64,000 nt of DNA from Achromobacter insolitus (GTDB lineage: Bacteria; Pseudomonadota; Gammaproteobacteria; Burkholderiales; Burkholderiaceae_B). The notes under the pieces are model-generated. The model searched no databases. It had not been told where the DNA came from and saw only the letters and a list, made by a program, of their open reading frames with translations. Positions 1 through 8,186 of the stretch are shown here, piece after piece. The translations under genes were made by a program, and so were the position numbers. The stretch's first letter is position 1, and each line of letters opens with the position of its first letter. Location of the stretch: the NCBI RefSeq assembly GCF_002209555.1, contig NZ_NJIF01000001.1, positions 186,001 through 250,000 of the forward strand. Direction: 5' to 3'.

Positions 1-135
1 GGCGCCTTTAGGCCGAGGGAGGGGATAGGCGAAGCACTAGACATGGAAAACAGATCGGGCGGGAATGGCGGACAAGGCGCGAGCGCGCCCAGGAGGGAAA
101 AGATTGTCGCACAGCCGGCTGCGCAGCCCGAACGC

Positions 136-162
136 AATAAACGCCCCGATGGGGCGTTTATT
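136..162. terminator. Perfect hairpin, probable bidirectional terminator
   Basis: A 12-bp perfect stem (AATAAACGCCCC at 136-147, GGGGCGTTTATT at 151-162) closes a 3-nt loop. The stem foot is A/T rich on both sides, so it could end transcription from either direction. The first 295 bases hold no gene I can support, so the gene it serves probably lies outside the window. Confidence 0.6.
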
Positions 163-216
163 GACCGACAGTGCCAAGTCCTTGTTCTGCCAGGGAAAAC
201 CCGACATGCGCAAAGG

Positions 217-251
217 CTATCCCAAGGCTTGTCCACAGTAGCTGTGGGTAA
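217..251. repeat. Interspersed repeat copy 1 with paired DnaA-box-like sequences
   Basis: The 22 bases at 217-238 recur exactly at 3965-3986. Each copy holds TTGTCCACA (here 229-237), a 5-nt spacer and TGTGGGTAA (243-251), whose complement TTACCCACA resembles the DnaA box consensus TTATNCACA. The two halves form an imperfect palindrome. The spacer sequence differs between copies while its length is kept. Function is inferred, not shown. Confidence 0.6.
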
Positions 252-295
252 TTTGACCCGAATTAGCGTGCAGTCGGCCAGGCGGCTGCGCAACG

Positions 296-640
296 TCAGG
301 CGTTTACCGCGGACTGCATCGGGCCAGACCAGGGTTCGGCGTCCATCTGGAAGCGCAACTCCTGGTATTCGCCATCCACCGAGACGGAAGGCAACAGGCC
401 GGCCCCGAGCGCTTGGCCGAGCGCGCGGCGGCATAGGGTTTCAGGGTCATCGGGCAGGGACTGGAACACCCCGTCCGGTATCCGCAGGCGCAGCAGCGCC
501 TGGGGATCGCCGCGTTCCGCTGGCCGGCCAATGTGGATATGGGCAGGATAGCCATGAGGGCACCAGATGCCCACGTGGTATTTGCCGTCAGCGCCAGTAT
601 CGGCAACATAGCCGGGATGATCGTATTTTGCAGTTCCCAT
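296..640 (-). CDS. Hypothetical protein, 114 aa
   Basis: I do not recognise this protein. The frame starts MGTAKYDHPGYV and encodes 114 residues, with one Cys and several His in the first third (GIWCPHGYPAHIHIG), a mildly acidic middle and no membrane segment or signal peptide. The start at 640 is chosen because GAGGAGGGG lies just upstream of the ATG. The frame is open for 67 more codons upstream but that part is low-quality sequence without a ribosome site. It stands alone on the minus strand, between a DnaA-box-like repeat and a strong terminator. The HIH pattern could bind metal, but that is only a guess. Confidence 0.6.
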   Translation of the reverse strand: MGTAKYDHPGYVADTGADGKYHVGIWCPHGYPAHIHIGRPAERGDPQALLRLRIPDGVFQSLPDDPETLCRRALGQALGAGLLPSVSVDGEYQELRFQMDAEPWSGPMQSAVNA

Positions 641-801
641 GGCCCCTCCTCGAGTGCGGCAACCTAGCGCGCGTGCCCCATGGTAGCGCAGGGCCGCAGG
701 CCTGTGCGGCCGCGAACACCCGGGAAAGTCCGGACTGGAACAAAGGTTTGACGCAGAGCAAGCGGCGCCGGCAATCCCACAGCCAGGATGGGTCATGGCC
801 G

Positions 802-835
802 AAAAAAAAGCCGCGATGGGAATCGCGGCTTTTTT
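802..835. terminator. Bidirectional rho-independent terminator
   Basis: The stem AAGCCGCGAT/ATCGCGGCTT with a 4-nt loop (818-821) is flanked by A8 on the left and T6 on the right. It lies downstream of the initiator tRNA gene, which reads leftward toward it, and would end that transcript. Confidence 0.85.
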
Positions 836-901
836 CTGCAAGGGATTATCCAGGACAGCATTTTCGTCATGCTGCGGGACTATCCGGGTCCTGCTTGAAA
901 C

Positions 902-978
<77 letters not shown>

Positions 979-998
979 TCTGATGTGTGAATCATACA

Positions 999-1379
999 TC
1001 ATTTTGAAATCTTGTGCAGCGCACCCAGCGAGTTTTTCCTGCTTTTGGCTGAATTCAACTGAAAAAATGCGGCGGCTGCGCGCAAGAACCGGGCGAAGAC
1101 GCCAGTTCGTTCCAGGCAGATGACTTCCGCAGGCCCTAGGGCCGTAACCTGCGCCACGGCGCCGTAACCCAACCCGTGCCCTTCACCCGCATTGATGCGC
1201 ACCGATACCGCGCCAGGCAGTCCGCCCGCGGCTTCCGGACCAGTTGCCGGCTCCTCTATCCGCACGCTTCCGCTCACGCACACTAGCGTCGCGCCGGCGC
1301 TCAAGACCAATTTCCGGCTGGCGCCGGCGGCAAGTTCCAGGCGGCGGGCCTGGGTATCGGGAGCGTAAGTCGCCATCAT
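999..1379 (-). CDS. Small DUF2917-like protein, 126 aa
   Basis: This is a small soluble protein rich in short beta-strand patterns (LELAAGASRKLVLSAGATL, then a glycine-centred SGSVRI turn), resembling the cupin-like DUF2917 family common in Burkholderiales. The start is placed at 1379 because AGGAG sits 6 nt before this ATG. The ATG two codons upstream directly abuts the AGGAG and is a poor choice. It is divergent from the MocR-type regulator at 1549 with about 170 bp between them, an arrangement that suggests the regulator controls it. Family assignment is by pattern only and no function is known to me. Confidence 0.6.
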   Translation of the reverse strand: MMATYAPDTQARRLELAAGASRKLVLSAGATLVCVSGSVRIEEPATGPEAAGGLPGAVSVRINAGEGHGLGYGAVAQVTALGPAEVICLERTGVFARFLRAAAAFFQLNSAKSRKNSLGALHKISK

Positions 1380-1548
1380 CGTCATCTCCTGTCGGACAAC
1401 GACAGGCTACGCCCGCGCTGCTATGCGCAACAGTCACACTATTCAGGTTTCTGTACCGATGCAGATCCTCGATTTTCATGCTGTTATGGTGTACTTTGCT
1501 TGAATCTGTGCCTAGCCTCATTCCAACCTCAGGGAGCATGATCGGCGC

Positions 1549-2988
1549 ATGGATCCGCAACCGCTCTATCTACGCTTGGCCAACCACTACCGGCGCGCCA
1601 TCCAGACGGGCGTGCTCGCGCCCGCGCAACGCATGCCGTCGGTCCGCAACCTGGTGCGTACCCACCACGTCAGCTTGTCGACGGCGCTGCAGGCCTGCCG
1701 TCAGTTGGAAGACGACGGCTTGATCGAAGCGCGCCCCCGCTCGGGCTACTTCGTGCTCAAGCCCCGGCGCAACAGCATCCCCCCCGTAGACGAACCGGAC
1801 ATCCGCCAGACACTCGGCGCCGCGCAGTACGTCGGCATCCACGACCGGGTCTCGGACTTCGTGGCCAAGTGCGAAGCGCACCCGGTCAGCGCCAATTTCG
1901 CGCTGGCCGCCGCGGTGCCAGAAGCCTACCCACTAGAAGAACTGAAGCAGGCCATGACGCGCGCGCTGCGCCAGTCACCGCAGGTGCTGGTCAACCCGGT
2001 CCCGCCGCAAGGACATCCGGACCTGCGCGCCGTGCTCGCTCGCCGGGCCTTGGCCAACCGCATCAACGCCACGCCCGACGACGTCATCGTCACGCACGGC
2101 TGCATCGAGGCGCTGAACCTGGCCCTGCGCGCGGTGGCGCGGCCCGGCGACACGATCGCGGTTGAGTCGCCCGCCTACTTCGGCCTGCTGCAGATCCTCG
2201 AAAGCCTGGGCATGCGGGCGCTGGAGATCCCCACCAGCCCGCAACACGGGCTGTCGATCGAAGCGCTGGACCTGGCGTTCCAGACTCACGGCAACATCCG
2301 CGCCGTGGTGGTGGTGCCCAATTTCCAGAATCCCCTGGGCTGCGTCATGCCCGACGCGGAAAAGGCCAGGCTCGTCGCCCTGTGTGAACGCCAGCAAGTG
2401 CCGCTGATCGAAGACGACACCTACGGCGCGCTGACCGATGACGACTTGCCGCTGGCTGCGGCCAAATCCTGGGACGCGACCGGCAACGTCATCTATTGCT
2501 CGTCCATGCACAAGACCCTGGCCCCTGGCATGCGGCTGGGCTGGCTGCTGGGCGGCCGCTGGAAGGCCCGCATTGCCATGCTGAAGTTCGCGCAAAGCCG
2601 CCCCAATGAACCGCTCGCGCAGATCGCCGTGGCGGAGTACATGGGCTCGCGCGCCTATGATCGTCACCTATCGCGCCTACGCCGATACCTGAAGATGCAG
2701 CGGGACCAGACCGCCGAGACCATCGCCGCGCACTTTCCTTCCGGCACCCGCCTGAGCATGCCGCGGGGCGGCATGCTGCTATGGGTGGAAATGCCCGACG
2801 GACGTTCCGGCATGGATGTGTTCGAAGCCGCCCTGCGCCAGGGCATCCGGGTTGCGCCGGGCGCCATGTTTTCCAATGGCACGCGCTACAACCATTTCTT
2901 GCGCATCAGTTGCGGACAACGCACCACGCCCGAGATTACCGGCGCCCTGCTGACGCTGGCACGCATCGTGGGTGAACGGCCCCGATGA
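1549..2988 (+). CDS. MocR-type (GntR/aminotransferase fusion) transcriptional regulator
   Basis: At 479 aa it has the two-part layout of MocR regulators. Residues about 5-75 form a GntR winged helix (PSVRNLVRTHHVSLSTALQA, then DGLIEARPRSGYFV). The rest is a fold-type I aminotransferase domain with the PLP lysine at about residue 322 in the SSMHKT motif and the NFQNPLGC and EDDTYG motifs before it. MocR proteins use PLP or an amino compound as effector and often control a divergent gene, here the DUF2917-like gene. A GGGAG lies 12 nt before the start. The 3' end overlaps the DedA gene by 4 bp (ATGA), so the two are probably co-transcribed. Target and ligand cannot be told from sequence. Confidence 0.9.
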   Translation: MDPQPLYLRLANHYRRAIQTGVLAPAQRMPSVRNLVRTHHVSLSTALQACRQLEDDGLIEARPRSGYFVLKPRRNSIPPVDEPDIRQTLGAAQYVGIHDRVSDFVAKCEAHPVSANFALAAAVPEAYPLEELKQAMTRALRQSPQVLVNPVPPQGHPDLRAVLARRALANRINATPDDVIVTHGCIEALNLALRAVARPGDTIAVESPAYFGLLQILESLGMRALEIPTSPQHGLSIEALDLAFQTHGNIRAVVVVPNFQNPLGCVMPDAEKARLVALCERQQVPLIEDDTYGALTDDDLPLAAAKSWDATGNVIYCSSMHKTLAPGMRLGWLLGGRWKARIAMLKFAQSRPNEPLAQIAVAEYMGSRAYDRHLSRLRRYLKMQRDQTAETIAAHFPSGTRLSMPRGGMLLWVEMPDGRSGMDVFEAALRQGIRVAPGAMFSNGTRYNHFLRISCGQRTTPEITGALLTLARIVGERPR

Positions 2989-3548
2989 ATCCCACCCTGC
3001 ATCAGTTCATCGTCGACTACGGGCTGTGGGCGGTGCTGGCCGGCACGCTGCTCGAAGGCGAGAGCGTGGTGGTGTTCGCGGGATTCCTGGCGCACCAGCA
3101 CTTGTTGCACTTGCCCTATGTGATGCTGTGTGCCTTCGCCGGTTCTTTCTTCGCGGACCAGGCTTTGTTCTTCCTGGGACGCCGTTATCGCGACCATCGC
3201 TTTGTCCGACGGATCCGCGAGAAACCCGCATTCGAAAAAGCCCTGGCTGCCATCGACCGCTATCCGCATGGCTTCATCCTGAGCCTGCGCTTCCTTTATG
3301 GCTTGCGCACCGTCGGCCCGGTGGCGTTGGGCGTGTCGAACGTGCCGCCCCTGCGCTTCCTCGTGCTCAACGCCATCGCTGCCGCCATCTGGGCCATATG
3401 CTTCAGCGCCCTGGGCTATCTATTCGGACAAACGATCGAATCCATGCTGGGACGCTTGCACGGCGTGGAGACCAAACTGGCGATGGCGATTGCGATCGGC
3501 GCGGCAATCTGGGTTGCCTATCACCTGCTGGGCCGGCGCCGGAAATAG
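2985..3548 (+). CDS. DedA-family membrane protein
   Basis: This 187-aa integral membrane protein has the DedA/VTT pattern: a hydrophobic N-terminus with LEGESVVVFAGFLAH, then GRRYRDH, and the conserved SLRFLYGLRTVGPVALG stretch followed by two more hydrophobic segments. DedA proteins are inner-membrane transporters or scramblases linked to undecaprenyl-phosphate or phospholipid recycling and to pH or cation tolerance. The start overlaps the MocR stop codon (ATGA), giving translational coupling. DedA proteins are usually near 200 aa, so this one is complete. The specific substrate is unknown. Confidence 0.88.
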   Translation: MNPTLHQFIVDYGLWAVLAGTLLEGESVVVFAGFLAHQHLLHLPYVMLCAFAGSFFADQALFFLGRRYRDHRFVRRIREKPAFEKALAAIDRYPHGFILSLRFLYGLRTVGPVALGVSNVPPLRFLVLNAIAAAIWAICFSALGYLFGQTIESMLGRLHGVETKLAMAIAIGAAIWVAYHLLGRRRK

Positions 3549-3556
3549 TCGCGGCC

Positions 3557-3829
3557 TCAGACCACCAGTTTGCCGCTGGCCCGAAGCACGTAGCGGCGGC
3601 GGGCATTGCGGTACCAGCGGCCCAGCAGAGGCAAGCGCGCCAGGCGGCGCAGGATGGGATGGCGCTGATCGAAGTCGTGCCAGGCCTTGAAGCCATGACC
3701 CATTCGCTCCCAGCTCTGGCGTGCCTCGGGGGAGAGTTTGCCGGGGTCGAACGCCGCCAGCTTTGCCGCTTCCGAGACGCGAACCGCGATCGATCCGCCC
3801 CGGCATTCCAATGAATACTGATTCCGCAT
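3557..3829 (-). CDS. Hypothetical basic protein, 90 aa
   Basis: I do not recognise this protein. The start MRNQYSLECRGG at 3829 gives 90 residues and a strongly basic C-terminal half (RRLARLPLLGRWYRNARRRY). There is no clear ribosome site before this ATG. An upstream start would add up to 32 residues of poorer sequence. It is convergent with the DedA gene, ending 8 bp after that stop. The even spread of Trp, Phe and His suggests a real small protein rather than a shadow frame. Confidence 0.55.
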   Translation of the reverse strand: MRNQYSLECRGGSIAVRVSEAAKLAAFDPGKLSPEARQSWERMGHGFKAWHDFDQRHPILRRLARLPLLGRWYRNARRRYVLRASGKLVV

Positions 3830-3964
3830 GGGGCCGCATATTACCCGGCTTGAAGACGCTGTGTCGGCCCGCGAAAGCCGATGCCGGCGCGAGCAATTGG
3901 AGCCAGCTTTGACCGCCCCATGCAAGTCTTTGTAATTAAAGGAAATTGAACATCTATGCCCGCG

Positions 3965-3999
3965 CTATCCCAAGGCTTGTCCACAGAAGTTGTGGGTAA
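3965..3999. repeat. Interspersed repeat copy 2 with paired DnaA-box-like sequences
   Basis: This is the second copy of the repeat at 217-251: the same 22 bases (3965-3986), TTGTCCACA at 3977-3985, a 5-nt spacer and TGTGGGTAA at 3991-3999. It lies in the gap between two small unknown genes. Exact reuse about 3.7 kb from copy 1 argues against chance. Confidence 0.6.
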
Positions 4000-4028
4000 C
4001 TCTCGTCAACGACAGGCCGTACGGCGGA

Positions 4029-4274
4029 TTACTTCAGGGCACCGAGAATCATGTCGCGCACACTCTCGAAGCCGGCCACATACTGCGGATTTTCCGAGCG
4101 GGCCAGCAGGCTGGAATAGTTCTGTTCCAGCTGGGCCTCTATGGCTTCGCGCAGGCCGGGCGAGGCCTTGGCCAGATGCAGCATCGACAGCAAGGTCGAA
4201 TTCAGCGCATCGATACGGCCGCCCTGATGCGAAATGGTATGCACGATGACGGCGATTTGTTCCTGGATGTCCAT
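4029..4274 (-). CDS. Hypothetical helical protein, 81 aa
   Basis: An 81-residue protein starts MDIQEQIAVIVHTISHQGG. The start at 4274 is supported by AGGAGG 7 nt upstream, and an in-frame ATG 14 codons earlier has no such site. The sequence looks all-helical and mostly charged, without membrane segments. I do not recognise a family. It is monocistronic on the minus strand, next to the DnaA-box-like repeat and divergent from the gene at 4459. Confidence 0.7.
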   Translation of the reverse strand: MDIQEQIAVIVHTISHQGGRIDALNSTLLSMLHLAKASPGLREAIEAQLEQNYSSLLARSENPQYVAGFESVRDMILGALK

Positions 4275-4458
4275 GTGAAAGCCTCCTGGCATTGAAGTCG
4301 GCGCAAATCCTAGCACGGCGTCCCGGGCCCGGCGCCTTGCCAGCCCGTGCTAGGCAAGCCTTGCGCACCGCGCTAGCATGAAGCGTAGCCGCAGAGGCAC
4401 GGCGGCGCACGTCACCGGCTCCCCGCCCCGGCGGACCCGGTGCAACCGGAGGCCGCTC

Positions 4459-5064
4459 ATGAAGACGATCCAGAACTACGTCCCGCCGGATGCCCAATCC
4501 ATGCGGCGCCTGCAGGACCGGCTGGGATACAGCGACGCGCGCATGGCTGAACTGGCCGGACTGGACGCTGCCATACCGTGGCACAGCTATATCGGCGGTC
4601 CCGAACCGCGCTCGCTGGGCCGCCAGCGCCTCTTTTACGTTGCCGCCCGCCTCACGCTGGACGAAGCGCAGTGGCAACGCGTGCTGGATGCCATGCACGA
4701 ATTGGGCGCCCGCTTCAATTACCAGAACACCCAGCATCCCGATGCCTTGCCCACCCCCGAGCCCATCGCGGACGAAGAGCGCAAGTTCGGCATGCTGCTG
4801 GTCAGCCGCAACGGCTCCTTCCACGAAATGGAGCAACTGCGAGAGTTCGCGCACTTTGCGCACGAAGCCGACGTCAGCCGCTATGTGCATTCGGCCTTCT
4901 ATGACAGCGACATCGATCTGTGCCGTTTCAGCTTCGCCGACCATGATGGACTAGACGATGCAAGCCGCGACCGCATCTTCGATGCCGCGCGCAAGACCAT
5001 CACGCGCTTTGAATTCGACGGACGAATCTATCAGGGCGGCATCCCCCCCGAATCCGACGGCTAG
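4459..5064 (+). CDS. Hypothetical protein with HTH-like N-terminus, 201 aa
   Basis: The start at 4459 is chosen for the GGAGG 7 nt upstream, although the frame is open for 27 codons before it. Residues about 15-65 (RRLQDRLGYSDARMAELAGL, then WHSYIGG and GRQRLFYVAARL) look like a Cro/XRE-type helix-turn-helix of the kind that reads as 'residue, turn, residue, WxxYxxG'. Residues 70-201 are acidic and match nothing I know. It could be a DNA-binding regulator, but the HTH reading is by eye only. No operon partner lies downstream on the same strand closer than 100 bp. Confidence 0.65.
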   Translation: MKTIQNYVPPDAQSMRRLQDRLGYSDARMAELAGLDAAIPWHSYIGGPEPRSLGRQRLFYVAARLTLDEAQWQRVLDAMHELGARFNYQNTQHPDALPTPEPIADEERKFGMLLVSRNGSFHEMEQLREFAHFAHEADVSRYVHSAFYDSDIDLCRFSFADHDGLDDASRDRIFDAARKTITRFEFDGRIYQGGIPPESDG

Positions 5065-5168
5065 CGCCGCCCCGTGACAAGCCCGCAGGCGGCCCGCATT
5101 GACGCGGGCAGGCCGGGGCCTGTACCGTCGGCACTCGCGCCCATGCGCTCCCTGTCGCCCACCACCGT

Positions 5169-5627
5169 ATGAACGAACGACTCGACGCCATCGACCGGCA
5201 ACTGCTCAGCCTGCTGCAAGCCAATGCGCGCGAACCCGCAGCCATCCTGGCGCGCAAGCTGGGCCTGGCCCGCACCACGGTGGTGGCGCGCATCGCCCGG
5301 CTCGAGCGCGAGCACATCGTGGCTGGCTATGGCGTGCGCCTGGGACGGCTGCTGGAAGAAGCCGCGGTGCGGGCCTATTGCTTCATCAGCGTGCTGCCCA
5401 AGACCCCGGCCGCGGTCATCCGCGAGCTCGAGAAAATGCCCGAAGTCGAGGAGGTATCCTCGGTCAGCGGCCCCTACGACTATCTGATTTTCCTGCGCTG
5501 CGAGACCCACGAGCAACTGGACGAACTACTGGATCGCATTGGCCTGATCGACGGGGTCAAGCAGACCCAGACTTCCATCGTTCTCAGCCGCAAGCTCGAC
5601 CGCCGCAGCGCGGTGGGCGCGCCCTGA
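5169..5627 (+). CDS. Lrp/AsnC-family transcriptional regulator
   Basis: At 152 aa it has the usual length and layout. Residues 1-60 are an AsnC-type helix-turn-helix (LDAIDRQLLSLLQANAREPA, then ARKLGLARTTVVARIARLER), followed by a RAM effector domain (about 65-145) with the SVSGPYDYLIFLRC strand. Members bind amino acids or related ligands and act as octamers on nearby or global targets. No divergent target gene is obvious. The lipoprotein gene follows in the same direction after about 40 bp. No strong Shine-Dalgarno is visible before the ATG. Confidence 0.9.
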   Translation: MNERLDAIDRQLLSLLQANAREPAAILARKLGLARTTVVARIARLEREHIVAGYGVRLGRLLEEAAVRAYCFISVLPKTPAAVIRELEKMPEVEEVSSVSGPYDYLIFLRCETHEQLDELLDRIGLIDGVKQTQTSIVLSRKLDRRSAVGAP

Positions 5628-5669
5628 AATGATGGTGTAATGGAGATCATCGCTATTTCAGGACGCCCC

Positions 5670-5978
5670 ATGTTTGCACGCCTAGTCCCCGCCGCCGCAT
5701 TGCTTGCCCTGCTTGCCGCCTGTTCCAGCATGAGCGAGGTCACATCCGTCGGCAAGGATACCTACAGCGTCAGCTACAGCTCCGGCTCCCAGTTGCTGAC
5801 CTGGGTGGAAATCAAGAACCAGGCGCTGCAACGCGCCGACCAGTATTGCCAATCCATCGACCGCAAGCTGGTCAAGCCTAAGATCACGTCCAATCATGCG
5901 ACCGGCCTGGGCTCCAAGCGCGCCACGGTGACCTTCGAATGCGACGTCATCGAGCCGCCCAAGAAGCCTGCAAGCTGA
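5670..5978 (+). CDS. Small predicted lipoprotein, 102 aa
   Basis: The start at 5670 (MFARLVP) puts a classic lipoprotein signal at the N-terminus: a hydrophobic core and a lipobox LLAAC with Cys18 as the acylation site, followed by SSMSEV. A start 10 codons upstream would bury this signal behind a polar stretch. The mature part of about 85 residues has two Cys (YCQS, FECDV) and repeated Ser/Tyr near its start. It should be anchored to the periplasmic face of the inner or the outer membrane. The residue after Cys is Ser, which favours the outer membrane. Function is unknown. Confidence 0.75.
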   Translation: MFARLVPAAALLALLAACSSMSEVTSVGKDTYSVSYSSGSQLLTWVEIKNQALQRADQYCQSIDRKLVKPKITSNHATGLGSKRATVTFECDVIEPPKKPAS

Positions 5979-6008
5979 CGCAACGATCCGCCCGCGATCG
6001 GGTGTAGC

Positions 6009-7022
6009 ATGATCCGCAACGCAACCTCCGTATCCAGCACCGTGAAGACCTCCCTGCCCGTGGGTATCACCATGGGCGATGCCGCCGGCATCGGCCCCGA
6101 AATCGTCGTCAAGGCTTGTGCGCAAGGCTTGAATGCTCCTTGCGTGGTTTACGGCGACGCGGTCCAACTGCGCCGCGCCGCCGCGCAATTGGGCGCCAGG
6201 CTCGAGATCGTCGAAATCACGGATGTCGGCCAGGCCTTGGCCGGCGCGGATCACATCAACGTCATCGGCTGCAGCCCCGCCCTGCCCGCCGATCTACCCC
6301 TGGGGCAGATCAGCGCGGCCGCCGGCCGCGGAGCCTACGATTACGTCTGCGCAGCCATCGACGACGCGCAGGCTGGTCGCATCCGCGCGATTGTCACCGC
6401 ACCGCTGAACAAAAAGTCCATGCACGCGGCCGGCATCGACTATCCCGGCCACACCGAGATCCTGGCCGAACGGTCCGCCACGCGGGACTTCGCGATGATG
6501 CTCGCCAACGACGAACTGCGCGTATTGCTGGTGACCATCCACGTGGCGCTGGCCGAGGTAATCGCGCGCATTACCCCGGAGGCCGAGCTGACCGCCATGC
6601 AACTGGCCGACCGGGCCTGCCGGCAGATGGGCATCGCCCAGCCACGCGTCGCCGTCGCAGGCCTGAACCCGCATGCCGGCGAAGGCGGCAAGTTCGGCCG
6701 CGAGGACATCGACATTATCGAACCCGCGATCGCCGCCGCCCGCGCCCAAGGCATAGACGCCAGCGGTCCCTGGCCCGGCGACACCATCTTCATGCGCGCT
6801 CGGCGCGGCGAATTCGACATCGTCGTGGCGCAATACCACGACCAGGGCCTCATTCCGGTCAAGTACCTGGGCCTGGACCATGGCGTGAACGTGACGGTGG
6901 GCCTGCCTTTCGTGCGCACCAGCGTCGACCATGGCACCGCCTTCGACATCGCGGGCAAGGGTGTGGCCGACCATGCCTCGCTCGTCGCCGCCTTCGACCT
7001 CGCGCTGGCCATGACGCCCTGA
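6009..7022 (+). CDS. pdxA: PdxA-family 4-phosphohydroxy-L-threonine dehydrogenase
   Basis: At 337 aa it matches PdxA, the NAD-dependent, metal-requiring dehydrogenase of pyridoxal 5'-phosphate synthesis. Visible motifs are MGDAAGIGPEIVVKA near the N-terminus, TAPLNKKS with GHTEILAE (substrate and metal His), LNPHAGEGGKFG, and AQYHDQGLIPVKYL. The variant 'GDAAGIGPE' near the start, rather than 'GEPAGIGPD', is closer to the PdxA2-like branch that can act on four-carbon acid sugar phosphates, so a catabolic role is possible. No other vitamin B6 gene is adjacent. The start is uncertain because a GTG at codon 12 is also possible. Confidence 0.85.
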   Translation: MIRNATSVSSTVKTSLPVGITMGDAAGIGPEIVVKACAQGLNAPCVVYGDAVQLRRAAAQLGARLEIVEITDVGQALAGADHINVIGCSPALPADLPLGQISAAAGRGAYDYVCAAIDDAQAGRIRAIVTAPLNKKSMHAAGIDYPGHTEILAERSATRDFAMMLANDELRVLLVTIHVALAEVIARITPEAELTAMQLADRACRQMGIAQPRVAVAGLNPHAGEGGKFGREDIDIIEPAIAAARAQGIDASGPWPGDTIFMRARRGEFDIVVAQYHDQGLIPVKYLGLDHGVNVTVGLPFVRTSVDHGTAFDIAGKGVADHASLVAAFDLALAMTP

Positions 7023-7144
7023 GCGCCACGCAGGGACTGCCGCGCTGACAACTGCCCGTCAGGAAACAGGGCGTCTCCGGGACTACAATACGCCCCGTTT
7101 ACGGCGCCCACGGCGCTTTTCGTTCGCCCTCCCCCCCGTCCCCC

Positions 7145-8122
7145 ATGTCACGCCTTGCTCGTCTTCTTCCCGATCGCTTCACCCTCTACCTGATCTGCAC
7201 CGTCATCATTGCCAGCATCGTGCCTGCCCACGGCCAGGGCGTGGTCGTATTCGGCTGGATCACCAACATCGCGGTCGGCCTGCTTTTCTTCCTGCACGGC
7301 GCGCGCCTGTCGCGCGAGGCCATCATCGCCGGCCTGACGCACTGGAAGCTGCATCTCACGATCTTTTCCGCGACCTTCCTGATGTTCCCGCTGCTGGGCC
7401 TGGCGCTCAAGCCGGTGCTGGAGCCACTGGTCACGCCGGAGCTTTATCTGGGGATCCTGTTCCTGTGCTGCCTGCCCGCCACGGTGCAGTCGGCCATTGC
7501 CTTTACCTCGATGGCGCGCGGCAACGTGCCTGCCGCCGTGTGCAGCGCCTCCGCCTCCAGTCTGCTGGGCATCTTCATCACGCCGCTCCTGGTGGGTACG
7601 GTGGTCGCCAATGCCGGCAGCGCGCCGATTTCGTTCGACGCCGTCGGCAAGATCATGCTGCAACTGCTGCTGCCCTTTGTGCTGGGCCAGTTCGCCCGCC
7701 GCTGGATCGGCGCCTGGGTACACAAGCGCAAGGCCATGCTGAAGTTCGTTGACCAGGGTTCCATCCTGCTGGTCGTCTACACCGCTTTTTCGGAAGCCAT
7801 CAACGAAGGCCTGTGGAGCTCGACTCCGATTCCCGCGCTGGCCGGCCTGGTGGTAGCTTGCGCCGTCATCCTGGCGCTGGCGCTGGGCCTGTCGGCATTG
7901 GCCGGCAGAATGCTGGGGTTCAATGTCGAAGACCGCATCACGCTGCTGTTCTGCGGATCGAAGAAGAGCCTGGCCAGCGGCATTCCAATGGCCCAGGTAC
8001 TGTTTGCCGGCCATGCGGTCGGCGCAATCGTCCTGCCTCTGATGCTGTTCCACCAGATCCAGCTGATGGTGTGCGGGGTGTTGGCGGCGCGCTTCGGCAA
8101 ACGCCCCGAAGCACAGGCCTGA
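7145..8122 (+). CDS. Bile acid:sodium symporter-like transporter (YfeH/SBF-like)
   Basis: This 325-aa membrane protein has about 9-10 hydrophobic segments in the SBF-like (BASS superfamily, YfeH-type) pattern: FFLHGARLSREA after the second helix, CLPATVQSAIAFTSMARGN in the middle, and FCGSKKSLASGIPMA late. The last two are the conserved crossover segments that bind sodium and substrate in this fold. Members export or import organic anions with Na+. The substrate is not known. A TACAAT box at 7084-7089 may serve as -10. The gene is convergent with dnaB and shares the terminator at 8141-8168. Confidence 0.85.
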   Translation: MSRLARLLPDRFTLYLICTVIIASIVPAHGQGVVVFGWITNIAVGLLFFLHGARLSREAIIAGLTHWKLHLTIFSATFLMFPLLGLALKPVLEPLVTPELYLGILFLCCLPATVQSAIAFTSMARGNVPAAVCSASASSLLGIFITPLLVGTVVANAGSAPISFDAVGKIMLQLLLPFVLGQFARRWIGAWVHKRKAMLKFVDQGSILLVVYTAFSEAINEGLWSSTPIPALAGLVVACAVILALALGLSALAGRMLGFNVEDRITLLFCGSKKSLASGIPMAQVLFAGHAVGAIVLPLMLFHQIQLMVCGVLAARFGKRPEAQA

Positions 8123-8140
8123 AGCTCCTTCCTGGCCAAG

Positions 8141-8168
8141 AAAAAACCGCGCCCGGGCGCGGTTTTTT
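8141..8168. terminator. Bidirectional terminator between the SBF-like gene and dnaB
   Basis: A palindromic stem, ACCGCGCCC/GGGCGCGGT, is flanked by A6 and T7. It sits 19 bp after the SBF-like stop and 18 bp after the dnaB stop, so it can end both convergent transcripts. Confidence 0.9.
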
Positions 8169-8186
8169 TCTTGGGGCGGGAACGGC

